From NCBI GenBank assembly GCA_012845835.1, contig JABAKD010000008.1, positions 10,819,709 through 10,883,708 on the forward strand: a stretch of DNA of 64,000 bases, written 5' to 3'. Within the stretch, counting starts at the first letter, position 1. Each line of letters starts with the position of its first letter. Shown in pieces: positions 54,386-64,000 of this stretch. The notes beneath the pieces were generated by a model. It was not told the DNA's origin, did no database searches, and saw nothing but the letters and a program-made list of their open reading frames with translations. Origin of the DNA: Undaria pinnatifida (Eukaryota > Sar > Phaeophyceae > Laminariales > Alariaceae). The translations under genes were made by a program, and so were the position numbers.

Positions 54386-55804
54386 TACCGGTCGCAGTGC
54401 CCCCTGATGACGTCGCTGGGGTGAAATGGTTGAAAACCACAATAATGTGTACCTGGTACCAGGTATCACCGAGTAGTGCGAGGGTAATTAATAAGATGAA
54501 GAAAAAAAAAAGGGGCGCAGGTGATAGACCATATGCCGCAGCCGATGTTGGCAACGTTTCAACTCCTGCAACATTGATTGTTGTCGTAGGGTCACTGGAA
54601 ACCCAGTATGGTTGCTGCCCACGATGTTGGTTGGATAGCGTCATCTGCTGTGTTGCTAGTTGCTGACTCTTTTCTGTTTTGCTTTGTTTTTCATTTTTGT
54701 GGTGCCGTCCTGTTTCCACCCCGGTTTCTTTCCAATTGCTTTTCTCTCTTTTTTTTTTCGTGATTCATCTTTTATTTTATTTTATTGCTTTACTGCAAAT
54801 CCTCCGGTGTGCTGGCTTGCTTTTTTTTTTTGCCCGCGTGCTCGTTGCGGTTGGCGTTGCATGGCCAACTCACCTTCCTGAAGGTTCAATGTGTTCCTCT
54901 GTGTCGTAGCTTGTGACCACAGAGGGATCTCGTCTCTCTATGATGCATCAGCACGGACACTGGTTGTGCTAGCTAGACGTAGACGGGTGGAAATATGGGA
55001 GGCATCAACACGGACACTGGTTGTGCTAGCTAGATGGAGATAGATGGAAATTTGAGGTCAACCTCAACAACGCGCACACATATGGGTACCTAGGATGACG
55101 TTTTAGGCTGAGGGCTAACGAGAGAGCAGAACGCGGCTGACCAGAGCGAAGCGGCGCAACTTAGCCTACTCTGAAAACAGTATAGTAAAGGAACCCTTCA
55201 CCTCTACGCGCCCTTACAAGTTGAAAGAACTTGAAAGGGCTGGGCGTGCTCTACAAAGTTTTTCCATCACGGCACGGTGTTCAGGCACGCCGACGAGTCC
55301 CAACTCCGCGAGCGCGGGGCATGAGAAGTCTCTCCCGGGGACGGCTAGCGATCTTCCCCGAAAGGTAGAGAATCGTAAAAAAAGTGCAAATCCCACCCAG
55401 CTCACTGCAGCTTGCAGCAAAAGTTTTCTTCATCGTACTCCTGTACCGTATGAGTCTCAGTTACGGTATAAGTACCCGTCGACTCGCGGCCGCTATGGAT
55501 TGGTCGGTACGTGCTGCTCCACTGCTGTTGTACTGCTGCTGTACTACTGCTGTGATGGTGGGGTGCGACCGTCCAAGTGGCTCCGTACTGTCTTTTTGCC
55601 CGTAGAGGTACACAGTCCCCTGTACGTGACCACAAACCACTACAGCCTCACCCTCTTGGTATCCCCCGATACAGCTCAATATGTAACAACAACCACCTCT
55701 ACTTTCACATATCTCCCATCCTCGCCCTCAGACCGGGGCGCCTCTACTGGATGACGGGGCCGCCGTTGAGGCGGCCCCGTCCGCTTGTATATCCTATGTT
55801 TTAA
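54386..55804. repeat. D2 pieces (minus) and unassigned sequence
   Basis: D2 pieces on minus lie at 54860-55030, with CACGGACACTGGTTGTGCTA occurring twice 62 bp apart. ACCTGGTACCAGGTA at 54451-54465 holds two overlapping copies of the palindromic word. 55100-55800 contains mixed frames on both strands with no domain. Confidence 0.45.
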
Positions 55805-56045
55805 AAATAATGAAAAAATACACTCCAGCTGTGAGATCGAAGATTTCGTCGAAACTCATATTTGCAAGCTGTGTGTCATACTCCGATCGCGCGTATTATT
55901 ACTGGGTGTGTCCTCATTATGGATATAGGTCGGCGACTCCCCTTAGACCTACAGCAGTATAGCTTGTACCAGGGTCAACAGGGCGATGTAATAATCTGTG
56001 CGCGGAAATTATAAAGCCCGTTTATGAGGGGGACAACATCTGATA
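55805..56045 (+). repeat. HC-A element
   Basis: Core at 55825-55873 with the standard order through AGGTCGGCGACTCCCCTTAG, GGGTCAACAGGGCGATGTAA and TATGAGGGGGACAACATCTG. It ends before the G-rich part. Confidence 0.75.
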
Positions 56046-56859
56046 TGTGTTACTGCCCTTCGGCTGCAATCGCCGCAAAACTATGGTTTGTGCCCTTGAA
56101 TATTCGTTCGCTACGTACCCGAACTGCGGTGGCGACGGCGGTTCATTCATTCACAGGCGCACGCTTCGGCCCGTGATGACGCACTCAACAGCCCCTCCCG
56201 CAACAGTCTCCATGACCTCTGTATGTACACGTTTATGCTGCTCCTGGAGGGCTGATAGACGGCATCGTACGCTGCTACAACGATAAAGTCAGTAGGTGAC
56301 ATTCCAGTTAAAACTACTGGTCCTGCTGTAGTCTAATGATAGTCTGCGACAAGATGATTTTTTTCTCTGTGGGATGGAGTATGAGGACGGACACTGGGAG
56401 TGCTCGTGATGCCGGGTAGAGATAACGGTTTGTTAACCCGTTCGAGGGTCATAGCGACCAATTTCATCTTGTTATTATGCGACGGCATCCATGGTCTTCG
56501 TGAGCCGGCAGCAGTACGAGTAGGTTCATGCCGTGTTAGTTGCTGCATTGCCACAATTCGGGCACGATAGGTGTAACTCCATAATAGCCAAACGGACGGC
56601 ATAGGTTCGAATGACCGCTGCTGCAAACGTCCCCTGTTTCATCGTTTTTCCCCTTTGAAGCCTCAAAAGGGCTAAAAAATACAAAGACAACACACACGCT
56701 GTACAGCGAAAGTTCAACCTGACGATCGCTCACGAAGGAGAAGTCTTCGTCTTCGACTTCTTACCGGTCAGTGGTCGCCCCTATGGTCTATTAATAGTGG
56801 TTATCCGCGAATGCTCCTATGGTCCACTATTAGTGGTCATCTGCGAATGCTACTATGAA
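56046..56859. other. Unassigned stretch
   Basis: A D2-like GAGGACGGACACTGGGAGTG is at 56381. GGTCTATTAATAGTGGT-ATC and GGTCCACTATTAGTGGTCAT at 56783 and 56820 are a short duplication that contains inverted repeats. No gene recognised. Confidence 0.4.
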
Positions 56860-57150
56860 TATTGATTTTTGGGGTTCGAATCCCACGTGTGTCGGACTTT
56901 TGAGTTTATTTGCAAAAATCCAAAAATCCAAAAGGATTCAACCGCTGAGGACGCCTAGCAGCTTGGGTAGCCGCAATTCGATGCGAGTCGACGAGGGAAG
57001 AAACAGCTGAGAGTCTTCTCGCGAAAAAACGAAGGCGCGTACCATACGTAGTGGGGAGGGGAGAAGCACCAGGTGCCTGCCTGCGTGGTGACGATGGATC
57101 TGAGCTACTACTACTGGGAGGGAGAAGAACAAAAGACAAAGTGTGAAGAT
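56860..57150 (+). mobile_element. S2 SINE with diverged head
   Basis: GGGGTTCGAATCCCACG gives an intact box B and T-arm. Body blocks GATGCGAGTCGACGAGGGAA, TCTCGCGAAAAAACGAAGGC and GATCTGAGCTACTACTACTG follow. The A-box side is not recognisable. Confidence 0.65.
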
Positions 57151-57254
57151 TATAGATGGGATGTCATGAGCAAATAAATGAATTAAAATGCTCGGAATCA
57201 ATGGTGCTTATATCATAGCATACCAGGTACTTTTTTCTCTCCTGTGTCTCCCGA

Positions 57255-57430
57255 AGTCAACGAAAGAAAGCGTGAAAGCGCGAGTTGGCCAAAAACTCGA
57301 TTGCAATCGACGAGCAGTGGTGCTTCTGAACCCTCTCCTCTGCGCGGTAACAACCAGGTAAGGCGCGTCATACCAGGAAGGGGGAGAAGGCTGAACACCT
57401 GTCACTGCGGCCTTTGTTCAGAACGTCATC
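57255..57430 (+). mobile_element. S1 SINE body, head missing
   Basis: GAAAGCGTGAAAGCGCGAGT, GCAATCGACGAGCAGTGG, TTCTGAACCCT, and AACACCTGTCACTGCGGCCT. TACCAGGTA lies 30 bp before it, at 57221. Confidence 0.55.
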
Positions 57431-57469
57431 GAGTCAAATCGTGCTAGCTGAGCTGAAATTGCCAGGGAT

Positions 57470-57995
57470 TGTCACGTGTCGGGTCACCTCCCTCGGATCG
57501 GGTCAGGTCAGGGTGTGACCCGAACCGATCGTGACATTTGTAATGCTGTGAGTTGGTACGACTTTAGACACCAACTAATTATTAGTCGGACTAATACTTA
57601 GTCGTCTCCCGCGGGTGCCAACCATCCGACTTATTGAGGCTTCCATACTTGCCGGAAGGATTGCCTAATAATGCGGGATGCATATTTTCCTTTTTGGCCG
57701 GGGCCGGGGGGATCTGATTTGGCTCGCTTCGCTCGCCTGGCTCAAGTCGACAAGTCGGCTGGCCATCAGTTGGCTTCACCAGCCGACTTGCCGACTAGAG
57801 TCAGTTAGTTGGCAAAAGGCACCTGCCGATTAATTATCAGGCGTCAAATCCGGCCGACTCACAACTCCAGAGATTTGAAAACCTCCTGGACCGACCCGTG
57901 AGAGTCCGCGTTATCTTCTGACCCGACGCGACTGCACCCGCGAGAAATTTTGGTAACCTCCTGATCCGACGGGTCGTGCCCCGTGAAGAGCCCTG
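57470..57995. repeat. G1 fragments around AGTCGGCTGG-type sequence
   Basis: GGATCGGGTCAGGTCAGGGT at 57495 and TCTGACCCGACGCGACTGCA at 57916 are G1 pieces. Between them CCGACTTGCCGACTAGAGTC and CAAGTCGGCTGG form an imperfect inverted repeat near 57745-57800. Confidence 0.5.
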
Positions 57996-58599
57996 GAAAA
58001 TACAGTGATGTTACGTTGATATGAACTTGTAGTATTATTTACCGCCCCTTTTCTGACATGATGAGCCGACGAGCAGGATAGTTTTCGGGAACAAAAAGTG
58101 AGGATTACTATTAATACCAGCTACTACTACAACAGCATCGATCGCAACAAAGAGGTTGTGTGCGTAGTGCGGTCCAAGGATATGAATGACACGTGCAGAT
58201 TGGTGATACTTACTATTATATGTTGTTACTTCATAAAATTATTTTAACGACGTCAGCTGTGAGTTCGACAATTGTTATACATTCTGTCCGGTGTCCTAGA
58301 GAGCAGTATTATAAGGCTTAGTTTACTAGTGTTAAGGTACGGCCTTGAAAGGCCTGCAATGATCTGATTTGACAAGTAATTGGCCGTTTTTGTATGATAG
58401 GTTGGCGTTATCTATTCGGTACACCCAGGAGATGAAACTGCTTGGATATTGACACGTCCGCCCGTATATCCGGCCCACCTGCTATCCCGCCGTTTCAGGG
58501 GGGGAGAGTGTTGTATGAAGGCTTAGTTTGGGTAAGCTATTGGTTAACTCTTTTGCAAGTGGTCCAACGAACTAGTACCCCACTAATTCCTTAACAGCT
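57996..58599. other. Unassigned stretch with HC-B fragment
   Basis: A partial HC-B copy is at 58225-58275 (AACGACGTCAGCTGTGAGTT). No gene recognised. Confidence 0.4.
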
Positions 58600-59095
58600 C
58601 TAGTGTTTTTGTGTGTGTTCTTCGCTTTGGGCTGATATTTCCAGGATATTTCCAGCCGTCTACATCCAGCGCAGCCATTCTCCGTGCCGATGCCTCGTAG
58701 ACAGACGAGCTCTTTCTGTTGTCACGAACTTTTTTTTTCTTCTTCCTCCCATTTATTATCCTCGCACTGCTCTCGCGCTCCCTCCCAGTAGTAGTACCTC
58801 AGATCCGGGACCGGTCACGTAGCGGGCCCTTCTCCACCCTCCCCACTACGGTACGATACGCCTTCGTTTTTATCGCGAGAAGAATTCAGCATTTTCTTCC
58901 CTCGTCGACTCGCGTCGAACTTTGTGTCTACCCACGCTGCTAGGCGCTCTCAGAAGGTAGCTGGTCCTTTTTTTCTTTCTTTTTTTCACGTTTCTGCAAA
59001 TAATTTCAAAATCTCACACCGGTGGGAATCGAGCTCAAGGATGAACGCTAGTAGTATTCGAGGGTAACCACTAGACCACCGGGGCGAACTACGAG
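58600..59095 (-). mobile_element. S2 SINE (minus) abutting a D2 piece
   Basis: 58600-58728 is D2 on plus (CATCCAGCGCAGCCATTCTC, GATGCCTCGTAGACAGACGA). 58729-59095 is a full S2 on minus: GCCCCGGTGGTCTAGTGGTT holds a perfect box A, and box B reads GAGCTCGATTCCC. The body then runs to the A-rich end. This is the cleanest S2 head in the window. D2 resumes after it with AACTACGAGACAGAAATGCG, so S2 seems to have inserted into D2. Confidence 0.75.
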
Positions 59096-59244
59096 ACAGA
59101 AATGCGCTTTGAAAATTCAGTAGTGCGGTGTAGGAGGTGGATTGATAACACCGCATGTCACTTTTTTGGTCGCTATATATGCAGGCCCCACAAGGGTTTA
59201 TAAAATTGCACGACACTGCATGCACAGGGGAGCACGTTTTATTT

Positions 59245-59722
59245 TTTTCAACACCACACTTCCTCTTTTTCGAGAGCCCGGACAGGGGGGGGGGGGTACT
59301 CAGTGCGTGCATGGCCGTAGTCGTATGACCATAGACCCTCGCATCCCTATTGTGCCGGCACTGATCACGTCGGGTCTCCACCAACTTCGTAACAATTTTT
59401 GAAAATTACACTTCCTCTTTTCGAGAGCCCGGACAGGGGGGGGGGGGGGTTCTCAGTGCGTGCATGGCCGTAGGCGTATGACGATAGACCCTCGCATCCC
59501 TATTGCGCCGGCACGGAGCGCGTCGGGTTTTCACCAACCAGGCAGACATGGCTTGCACCAAGCGCGAATCGCCCTGAGGTGTTCGGCGAGTCGCATGAAG
59601 GGTGAACTGCATCCAAGAATTGCTCGTAAGACAGACTTCGGCACCTTGTGCCTACGTTCTTGCTCAAGGATGACAGCGCCAATGACTTACTTTGTTTTCT
59701 GGTGTGGCCACTCCAGAGACAG
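59245..59722 (+). repeat. D1 repeat, tandem partial and full copies
   Basis: ACTTCCTCTTTTTCGAGAGC, then CCCGGACAGG and a G-run lead into a D1 piece at 59298-59390. The same leader starts again at 59409 and leads into a full D1 copy to 59722. The G-runs are 12 to 14 long. Confidence 0.7.
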
Positions 59723-60235
59723 CAACGAGTATTACTATTGAACTGCCTCGTGGGTGCTTTATCATATTCACACTACGTGATGCGATCATTTCCCTTGTGC
59801 GGAGTTGGAGTTCTCCACCCCGCACAATATGATCTACTGTAACTCGTTGACCACCATGGTCACCGCCAAGAAGAAGAAGAAAAAAAAATGCTACACTGGT
59901 TGTCTAGCTCACGCAGTGATTGGCAGGGGAGAGGAGGGGGGGGGGTATTCTAAAACCTTTCAAAAAAAGAAAAAAAAATCGATTCGTGCAGATGTAGATC
60001 TCAACCCTCGGAATTGTTTTTCATTCTGGCCTTTGTATATGGGAGTGTGGCGCCTGGGATGATTCCGATCCGCGTGCTCGCTCCCCTGCACTGCTCTGTA
60101 TAGGGTCGTAACACTTAAAGAATTAGATAACAACTGCTTACCCCCCTGTTTCTTAATTTAGCGAGGTGAATCCGTCGTGGAACTTTTGGCTACGGTGCAG
60201 CAAATCGCCTAACTTTTGTTTGTTTGTTTGTGTTT
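59723..60235. other. Unassigned stretch
   Basis: Contains A-rich and G-rich short tracts at 59869-59890 and 59936-59945. No gene recognised. Confidence 0.4.
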
Positions 60236-60430
60236 ATCCTCCGGCGGATGGGGCAAATAAAGCTCAAGCTCACCACACTTCCACGTGTTTTCACACATGT
60301 CGTGTGCCGATTTAACTCAATTGCCTTCGCAATCCAGCGCTAGCTGGCGTGTCCTTCGGTTCCCACCATAGCGATAGCGTGAGCTGTCCCTACCGGCGGT
60401 CCCCGTTACTACCCCGGACAAATTGCCGAA
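60236..60430 (+). repeat. D3 dispersed repeat
   Basis: CCTCCGGCGGATGGGGCAAA, AGCTCAAGCTCACCACACTT, GTCGTGTGCCGATTTAACTC, GAGCTGTCCCTACCGGCGGT and ACTACCCCGG; the most complete copy in the window. Confidence 0.7.
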
Positions 60431-60504
60431 AGTAAAATTTTGTCAGTGAGGTACAGAGTAACTCGTACGAGTGGCTTTAACCCAGTAATAGTGAACAAGG
60501 GGTA

Positions 60505-61470
60505 TGTATCATAACACCATCATAACATGATCTTAACATCATCATAGCATCATCAAAATATCATCGTAACATCATCATAACATCATCATAACATCATCAT
60601 AACATCATCACAACATCATCACATAACATCATCATAACATAATCTTAACATCATCATAACATCATCATAATATCAAATAACATAATCTTAACATCATCAT
60701 AACATCATCATAATATCATCGTAACATCATCATAGCATCATCATAACATCGTCATAACATCGTCATAACATCGTTATAGCATCATCATAACATCATCATA
60801 ACATCATCATAACATCATCATAGCATCATCGTAACATCATCGTGACACCATCATTACATCATCATAACATCATCATAGCATCATCATAATAGCATCGTAA
60901 CATCATCATAGCATCATCATAGCATCATCATAACATCGTCATAACATCGTTATAGCATCATCATAACATCATCATAACATCATCATAGCATCATAACATC
61001 ATCATAACATCATCATAACATCATCATAACATCATCATAGCATCATAACATCATCATAACACCATCATAACATCATCATAACATCATCTCAACATCATCA
61101 TAACATCATCATAACATCATCATAGCATCATGATAACACCATCATAACATCATCATAACATCATCGTAACACCATCATAACATCATCGTAACATCATCGT
61201 AACACCACCATAGCATCATCGTAACATCATCGTAACATCATCGTAACACCACCATAACATCATCATAACATCATGACACCACCACAACATCATCATAGCA
61301 TCATCGTAACACCACCATAGCATCATCGTAGCATCATCGTAACATCATCGTAACACCACCATAACATCATCATAACATCATCGTAACACCACCATAACAT
61401 CACCATAACACCACCATAACATCACCATAACATCATCATAGCATCATCATAACATCATCATAACATCCCC
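60505..61470. repeat. 11-bp minisatellite AACATCATCAT, about 960 bp
   Basis: Near-perfect 11-bp periodicity (AACATCATCAT) over about 88 units, with variants AGCATCATCAT, AACATCATCGT and AACACCACCAT. AACACCACCAT is concentrated toward the right end (61200-61420), and higher-order blocks recur. It starts about 75 bp after a D3 copy and ends in CCCCCC. Confidence 0.93.
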
Positions 61471-61646
61471 CCTAGTAATACCGTAGCATTTGTCTTGTGC
61501 GTTAATTTTTTTTTTTGGATGCTGTTCGTGTCGTTACTGGTTATTATGTTCTGTCCCGTGTCTTCAGCATATCGCCCACTTACGCCGTCGTCGCTTGCAA
61601 ACAAACGAACTCCACACACACACGCGCTTCGCGAATCCGCGTCCAG

Positions 61647-61715
61647 GATGCCTGCGCTGCCTTCTTCGAGGAGTACAAGGCCTGCGTCAAGGAAGAGAGG
61701 AATGCTGCCAACAAG
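61647..61715 (+). CDS. Twin-CX9C protein, exon with second CX9C
   Basis: A 69-nt exon of 23 codons, DACAAFFEEYKACVKEERNA then ANK, between CGCGTCCAG and AAG|GTGCGT. The two Cys are nine residues apart, and FFEEYKAC matches the usual aromatic pattern (Y/F three before the second Cys) of second CHCH helices. Phase 0 on both sides, compatible with the exon at 52288-52377. If the donor is not used, the frame reads VRPQALSGRDLLTQ and runs into an S1 fragment, so a further exon beyond the window or in 61.7-64 kb is more likely. Alternatively the two CX9C exons may belong to different genes. Confidence 0.6.
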
Positions 61716-61784
61716 GTGCGTCCTCAGGCGCTCAGCGGGCGTGACCTGCTGACTCAGTACCTACTACCGCCTTTTATCGAAATT

Positions 61785-61945
61785 ATATTCAAATCGACGA
61801 CCAGTGGGACTGCTGAACTCCATGCGCGAAGGCATGCACCAAGAGAGGGGGAGGGATGACACCTGCACCCACGGCTTGTCCAGAAGGTCGCTGAGGGTAC
61901 ATGAAATCTCTTACGACTTGAGTTGGAAAGTAAAAGAGATGATAC
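61785..61945 (+). mobile_element. S1 SINE body fragment
   Basis: AAATCGACGACCAGTGGGAC, TGCTGAACTCCATGCGCGA, GACACCTGCACCCACGGCTT, GTCCAGAAGG and GAGTTGGAAAGTAAAAGAGA. It begins 70 bp after the CX9C exon. Confidence 0.6.
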
Positions 61946-62289
61946 AGGAAAACGAAAAAAAACGCATCATGATGACAACACTCCCCGCCCCCCCCCCCGC
62001 GTATGAATTTCCGAACCTACCTATGTTTTCCAATATGAGGGAATGAGGCACGCACCTTGAACACGAACGGTCGGTCGTTTTTGAAAGATCTGGTCGAGAT
62101 CTGTTTAAAAAGCGAAAAAAAGATCTGATCGGGATCTGTCCATAGATGCCTCGGTTGGGGTTTGTTCTCTTCTTCCCGTTGTCGAGAAGATCACTTTGCT
62201 TGGATGTTCGTCAGAGGGGTGTGGTAACTTGCGTGTTGTATGCATAATACAATAAATGCGGTTTTGTGTCTTCGTTTGCCCATCCCACC
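61946..62289. other. Unassigned stretch
   Basis: AAAGATCTG-TCG-GATCTGT appears twice, at 62088 and 62119. No gene recognised. Confidence 0.4.
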
Positions 62290-62705
62290 TTCTAGTGTCT
62301 TCGCACTTTTTGTTTTTTTCTCCCTCCCTAGACGTAACTCGGATCCCAGGGTCACTTCGTGAGCAGGCTCTTCTTCCCCCCCTCCCACTACGGCGGTACG
62401 TGCCTTCGTTTTTATCGCGAGAAGACTGCAGTCCAGTCCCTTCTTTGTTCCCTCGAAAACTCGCCTTTGTTCACTGAAGACTCGCATCGAACTGTAAGAG
62501 GTGGCGGTAGGGTGGTACGATGTCTAGTAGTTCGACGCGAGTCGACGAGGCCTCAGGGAAGAAAATGCTGAATTACTATCGCGATAAAATGAAGGCATGT
62601 ACCGTAGCGGGGAGGGGGGAGGAGGGCCCGCTATGTGGCACTTACTGCTGGGAGGGAGCGCGACAGTAGTGCGAGGATAATAAATAGAATGAATATATAT
62701 ATATA
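62290..62705. mobile_element. Two S2 SINE bodies in inverted orientation
   Basis: 62300-62495 is S2 body on minus (CTCCCTCCCTAGACGTAACT, CCTTCGTTTTTATCGCGAGA). 62515-62700 is S2 body on plus (GACGCGAGTCGACGAGG, TATCGCGATAAAATGAAGGC, CACTTACTGCTGGGAGGGAG). They share about 150 bp in opposite orientation and could form a long hairpin. Confidence 0.6.
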
Positions 62706-62834
62706 TTTATAGAATATATGTACAAATATAATGGTGTATGCAAGGCGGGCGAAGGGGTGCGCATCTTGGCGGCTCTGCTCTATGCTCTCTCTGCTCTGCC
62801 CACTGCCGATTACCATATAATCTGCTCGCTGCAT

Positions 62835-62935
62835 ATAAAAATAAAAATACACTCCGGCTGTGAGATGGAAGATTTTGTCGAAACTCATCTTTGCAAACTG
62901 GGTGTTATCTCCGATCGCGCTATACATACGCTATG
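62835..62935 (+). repeat. HC-A element, short
   Basis: AAAATACACTCCGGCTGTGA, GATGGAAGATTTTGTCGAAA, CTCATCTTTGCAAACTG and TCCGATCGCGC. It stops before the ACGGGTTGTG block. Confidence 0.65.
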
Positions 62936-62974
62936 TCACACCTGTTACATCCCAGTTTGTTTCCTTTTTTTTGT

Positions 62975-63165
62975 ACAAATCGACTTGCCATCTTCTGGAC
63001 AAGTCGTGGTCACAGGTGTCGTCCCTTTTCCCCCCCGGTTCTTGATTTAAATTTTATCGCGCATAGGGTTCAGCAATCCCACTGCTCGTCGGTTTTTCAT
63101 CGAGTGTTGCTAAGCCACGCTCTCGCGCTTTCCGCAAGTCAAATTAATTTGTGCACAAGAAAAGT
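62975..63165 (-). mobile_element. S1 SINE body, head missing
   Basis: CTTCTGGACAAGTCGTGGTC, ACAGGTGTCGTCCC, CGCGCATAGGGTTCAGCAAT and CGCGCTTTCCGCAAGTCAAA on plus, which is the minus-strand S1 body. TACCAGGTACCAGGT at 63168 takes the place where the head should continue. Confidence 0.65.
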
Positions 63166-63384
63166 AGTACCAGGTACCAGGTGCTACTCAAACGTACATA
63201 CGTGCTAAAATACAACAATCATATGATACGTGTAACGCAACAACTATTGTGAATGCGTACGGTGCGATGTGTGTGTCGTAAAGTCAAGAGTTTCGACGGA
63301 CTACTGTTTGTTTCCAAGCTGTGGGTCGTACCAAGGGTGAAGTACCATACGTATAATTGCTATACCACCAACGACCACTCTTGG

Positions 63385-63600
63385 TAGGTGCGTGTTTTCA
63401 CTTTAAGCTGATCTTTCCACCCATCAACATCCAGCACAACCACTGTCCGCGCTGATGCCTCATGAAGAGACGAGCTCTCTCTGTGGTTACACGCTCTATA
63501 CGAGACTAAGATACACATTGCAAATACGTCAAACAAAAGGTGGTTTGGCCATGCAATGAACTGCAATGAACACGCGGGCTAAAGGAAGATGCAAGCCCAG
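63385..63600 (+). repeat. D2 dispersed repeat
   Basis: GCGTGTTTTCACTTTAAGCT, CATCCAGCACAACCACTGTC, GATGCCTCATGAAGAGACGA, GAGCTCTCTCTGTGGTTACA and ATGAACACGCGGGCT; a near-complete copy. The remaining 63601-64000 shows no gene. The pieces GTGAGTTGGTGAAATTCGAT then GCAAATCGACGAGC may be an S1 trace. Confidence 0.6.
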
Positions 63601-64000
63601 CACACCAGACTATTTGCAACTAAAACGATAGTGAAAAAGAAAGGTCCAGTACATAGTAAGCCGCGTAAGTAGTAACTGCTGAGGTCGAGGTAAATTCGAA
63701 CCTCATAGGGCACCCTTCCTTACAAGTCGACAGGCCGAAAGCGCGCTAGATAGAGCGTGAGTTGGTGAAATTCGATGCAAATCGACGAGCGAGCATTACA
63801 AAAAGATGGGTCGTCACTATTTATAGTGTTGTTACAGCAGTGTAGTCGTACAGGTACCATTCGGTGTGTTTTCGCGCCTTTCGGTTGTTTCTTTTATCTC
63901 TGGTCCTCCGACAGATAGGTAAATCTAACGATTCCGGGCTAGTCGCTGGCGCAGGGCTCGAGCAGGAGGGACGTACAGCGCGGTGAAAATCACTCGCAAT

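Larger units (their letters stand above)
52378..61646 (+). other. 9.3-kb intron of the twin-CX9C gene
   Basis: If the two CX9C exons belong together, this intron holds S2, S1, HC-A, D1, D2, D3 and G1 copies and the 11-bp minisatellite. Donor AAG|GTGATC is moderate; acceptor CGAATCCGCGTCCAG has a weak pyrimidine tract. Confidence 0.45.

Overview
This window is nuclear eukaryotic DNA. It has GT-AG introns, two genes for mitochondrial proteins that are split by long introns, a LINE reverse transcriptase, a Helitron Rep/helicase, tRNA-headed SINEs and long microsatellites. There are no bacterial-style operons. The GC-rich, low-complexity coding style and long repeat-filled introns recall large-genome algae such as brown algae or other stramenopiles. 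That is an impression, not a proof.

Layout. 0-9.4 kb holds repeats plus two exons of a Tim21-like mitochondrial import gene (3791-3970 and 6161-6325, + strand). 9.47-11.44 kb (- strand) is a long disordered-protein ORF. 11.5-14.3 kb holds dispersed repeats, a MITE and an orphan exon. 14.3-17.1 kb holds a 5'-truncated LINE (- strand) beside a second LINE 3' end. 17-35 kb has no convincing host gene; it is made of satellites, tRNA-like units, SINEs and tandem duplications. 35.99-41.52 kb is a Helitron (- strand) with an intact 1711-residue Rep-helicase-OTU protein. 41.53-43.75 kb (- strand) is a three-exon cysteine-rich gene whose stop codon lies 14 bp from the proposed Helitron end and whose second intron contains a (CA)n tract of about 540 bp. 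44-52 kb is repeat-rich with one orphan exon. 52.29-61.72 kb (+ strand) holds two exons of a twin-CX9C protein separated by a 9.3-kb intron.

Repeat families as named below. HC is the hairpin-core family, with subtypes A and B and about 27 copies of a conserved core near 48 nt. S1 and S2 are SINEs with related tRNA-like heads. S3 is a short element with a (CAA)n tail. M1 is a MITE with TIRs beginning GCGTGCTACGAT. D1, D2 and D3 are dispersed repeats of unknown class. G1 is GGGTC-rich satellite-like sequence. Most short ORFs in the window fall inside these repeats and were not called as genes.

The genes do not form a pathway. Two of them (Tim21-like and twin-CX9C) encode proteins expected in the mitochondrial inner membrane or intermembrane space, but they are about 46 kb apart and this is probably chance.
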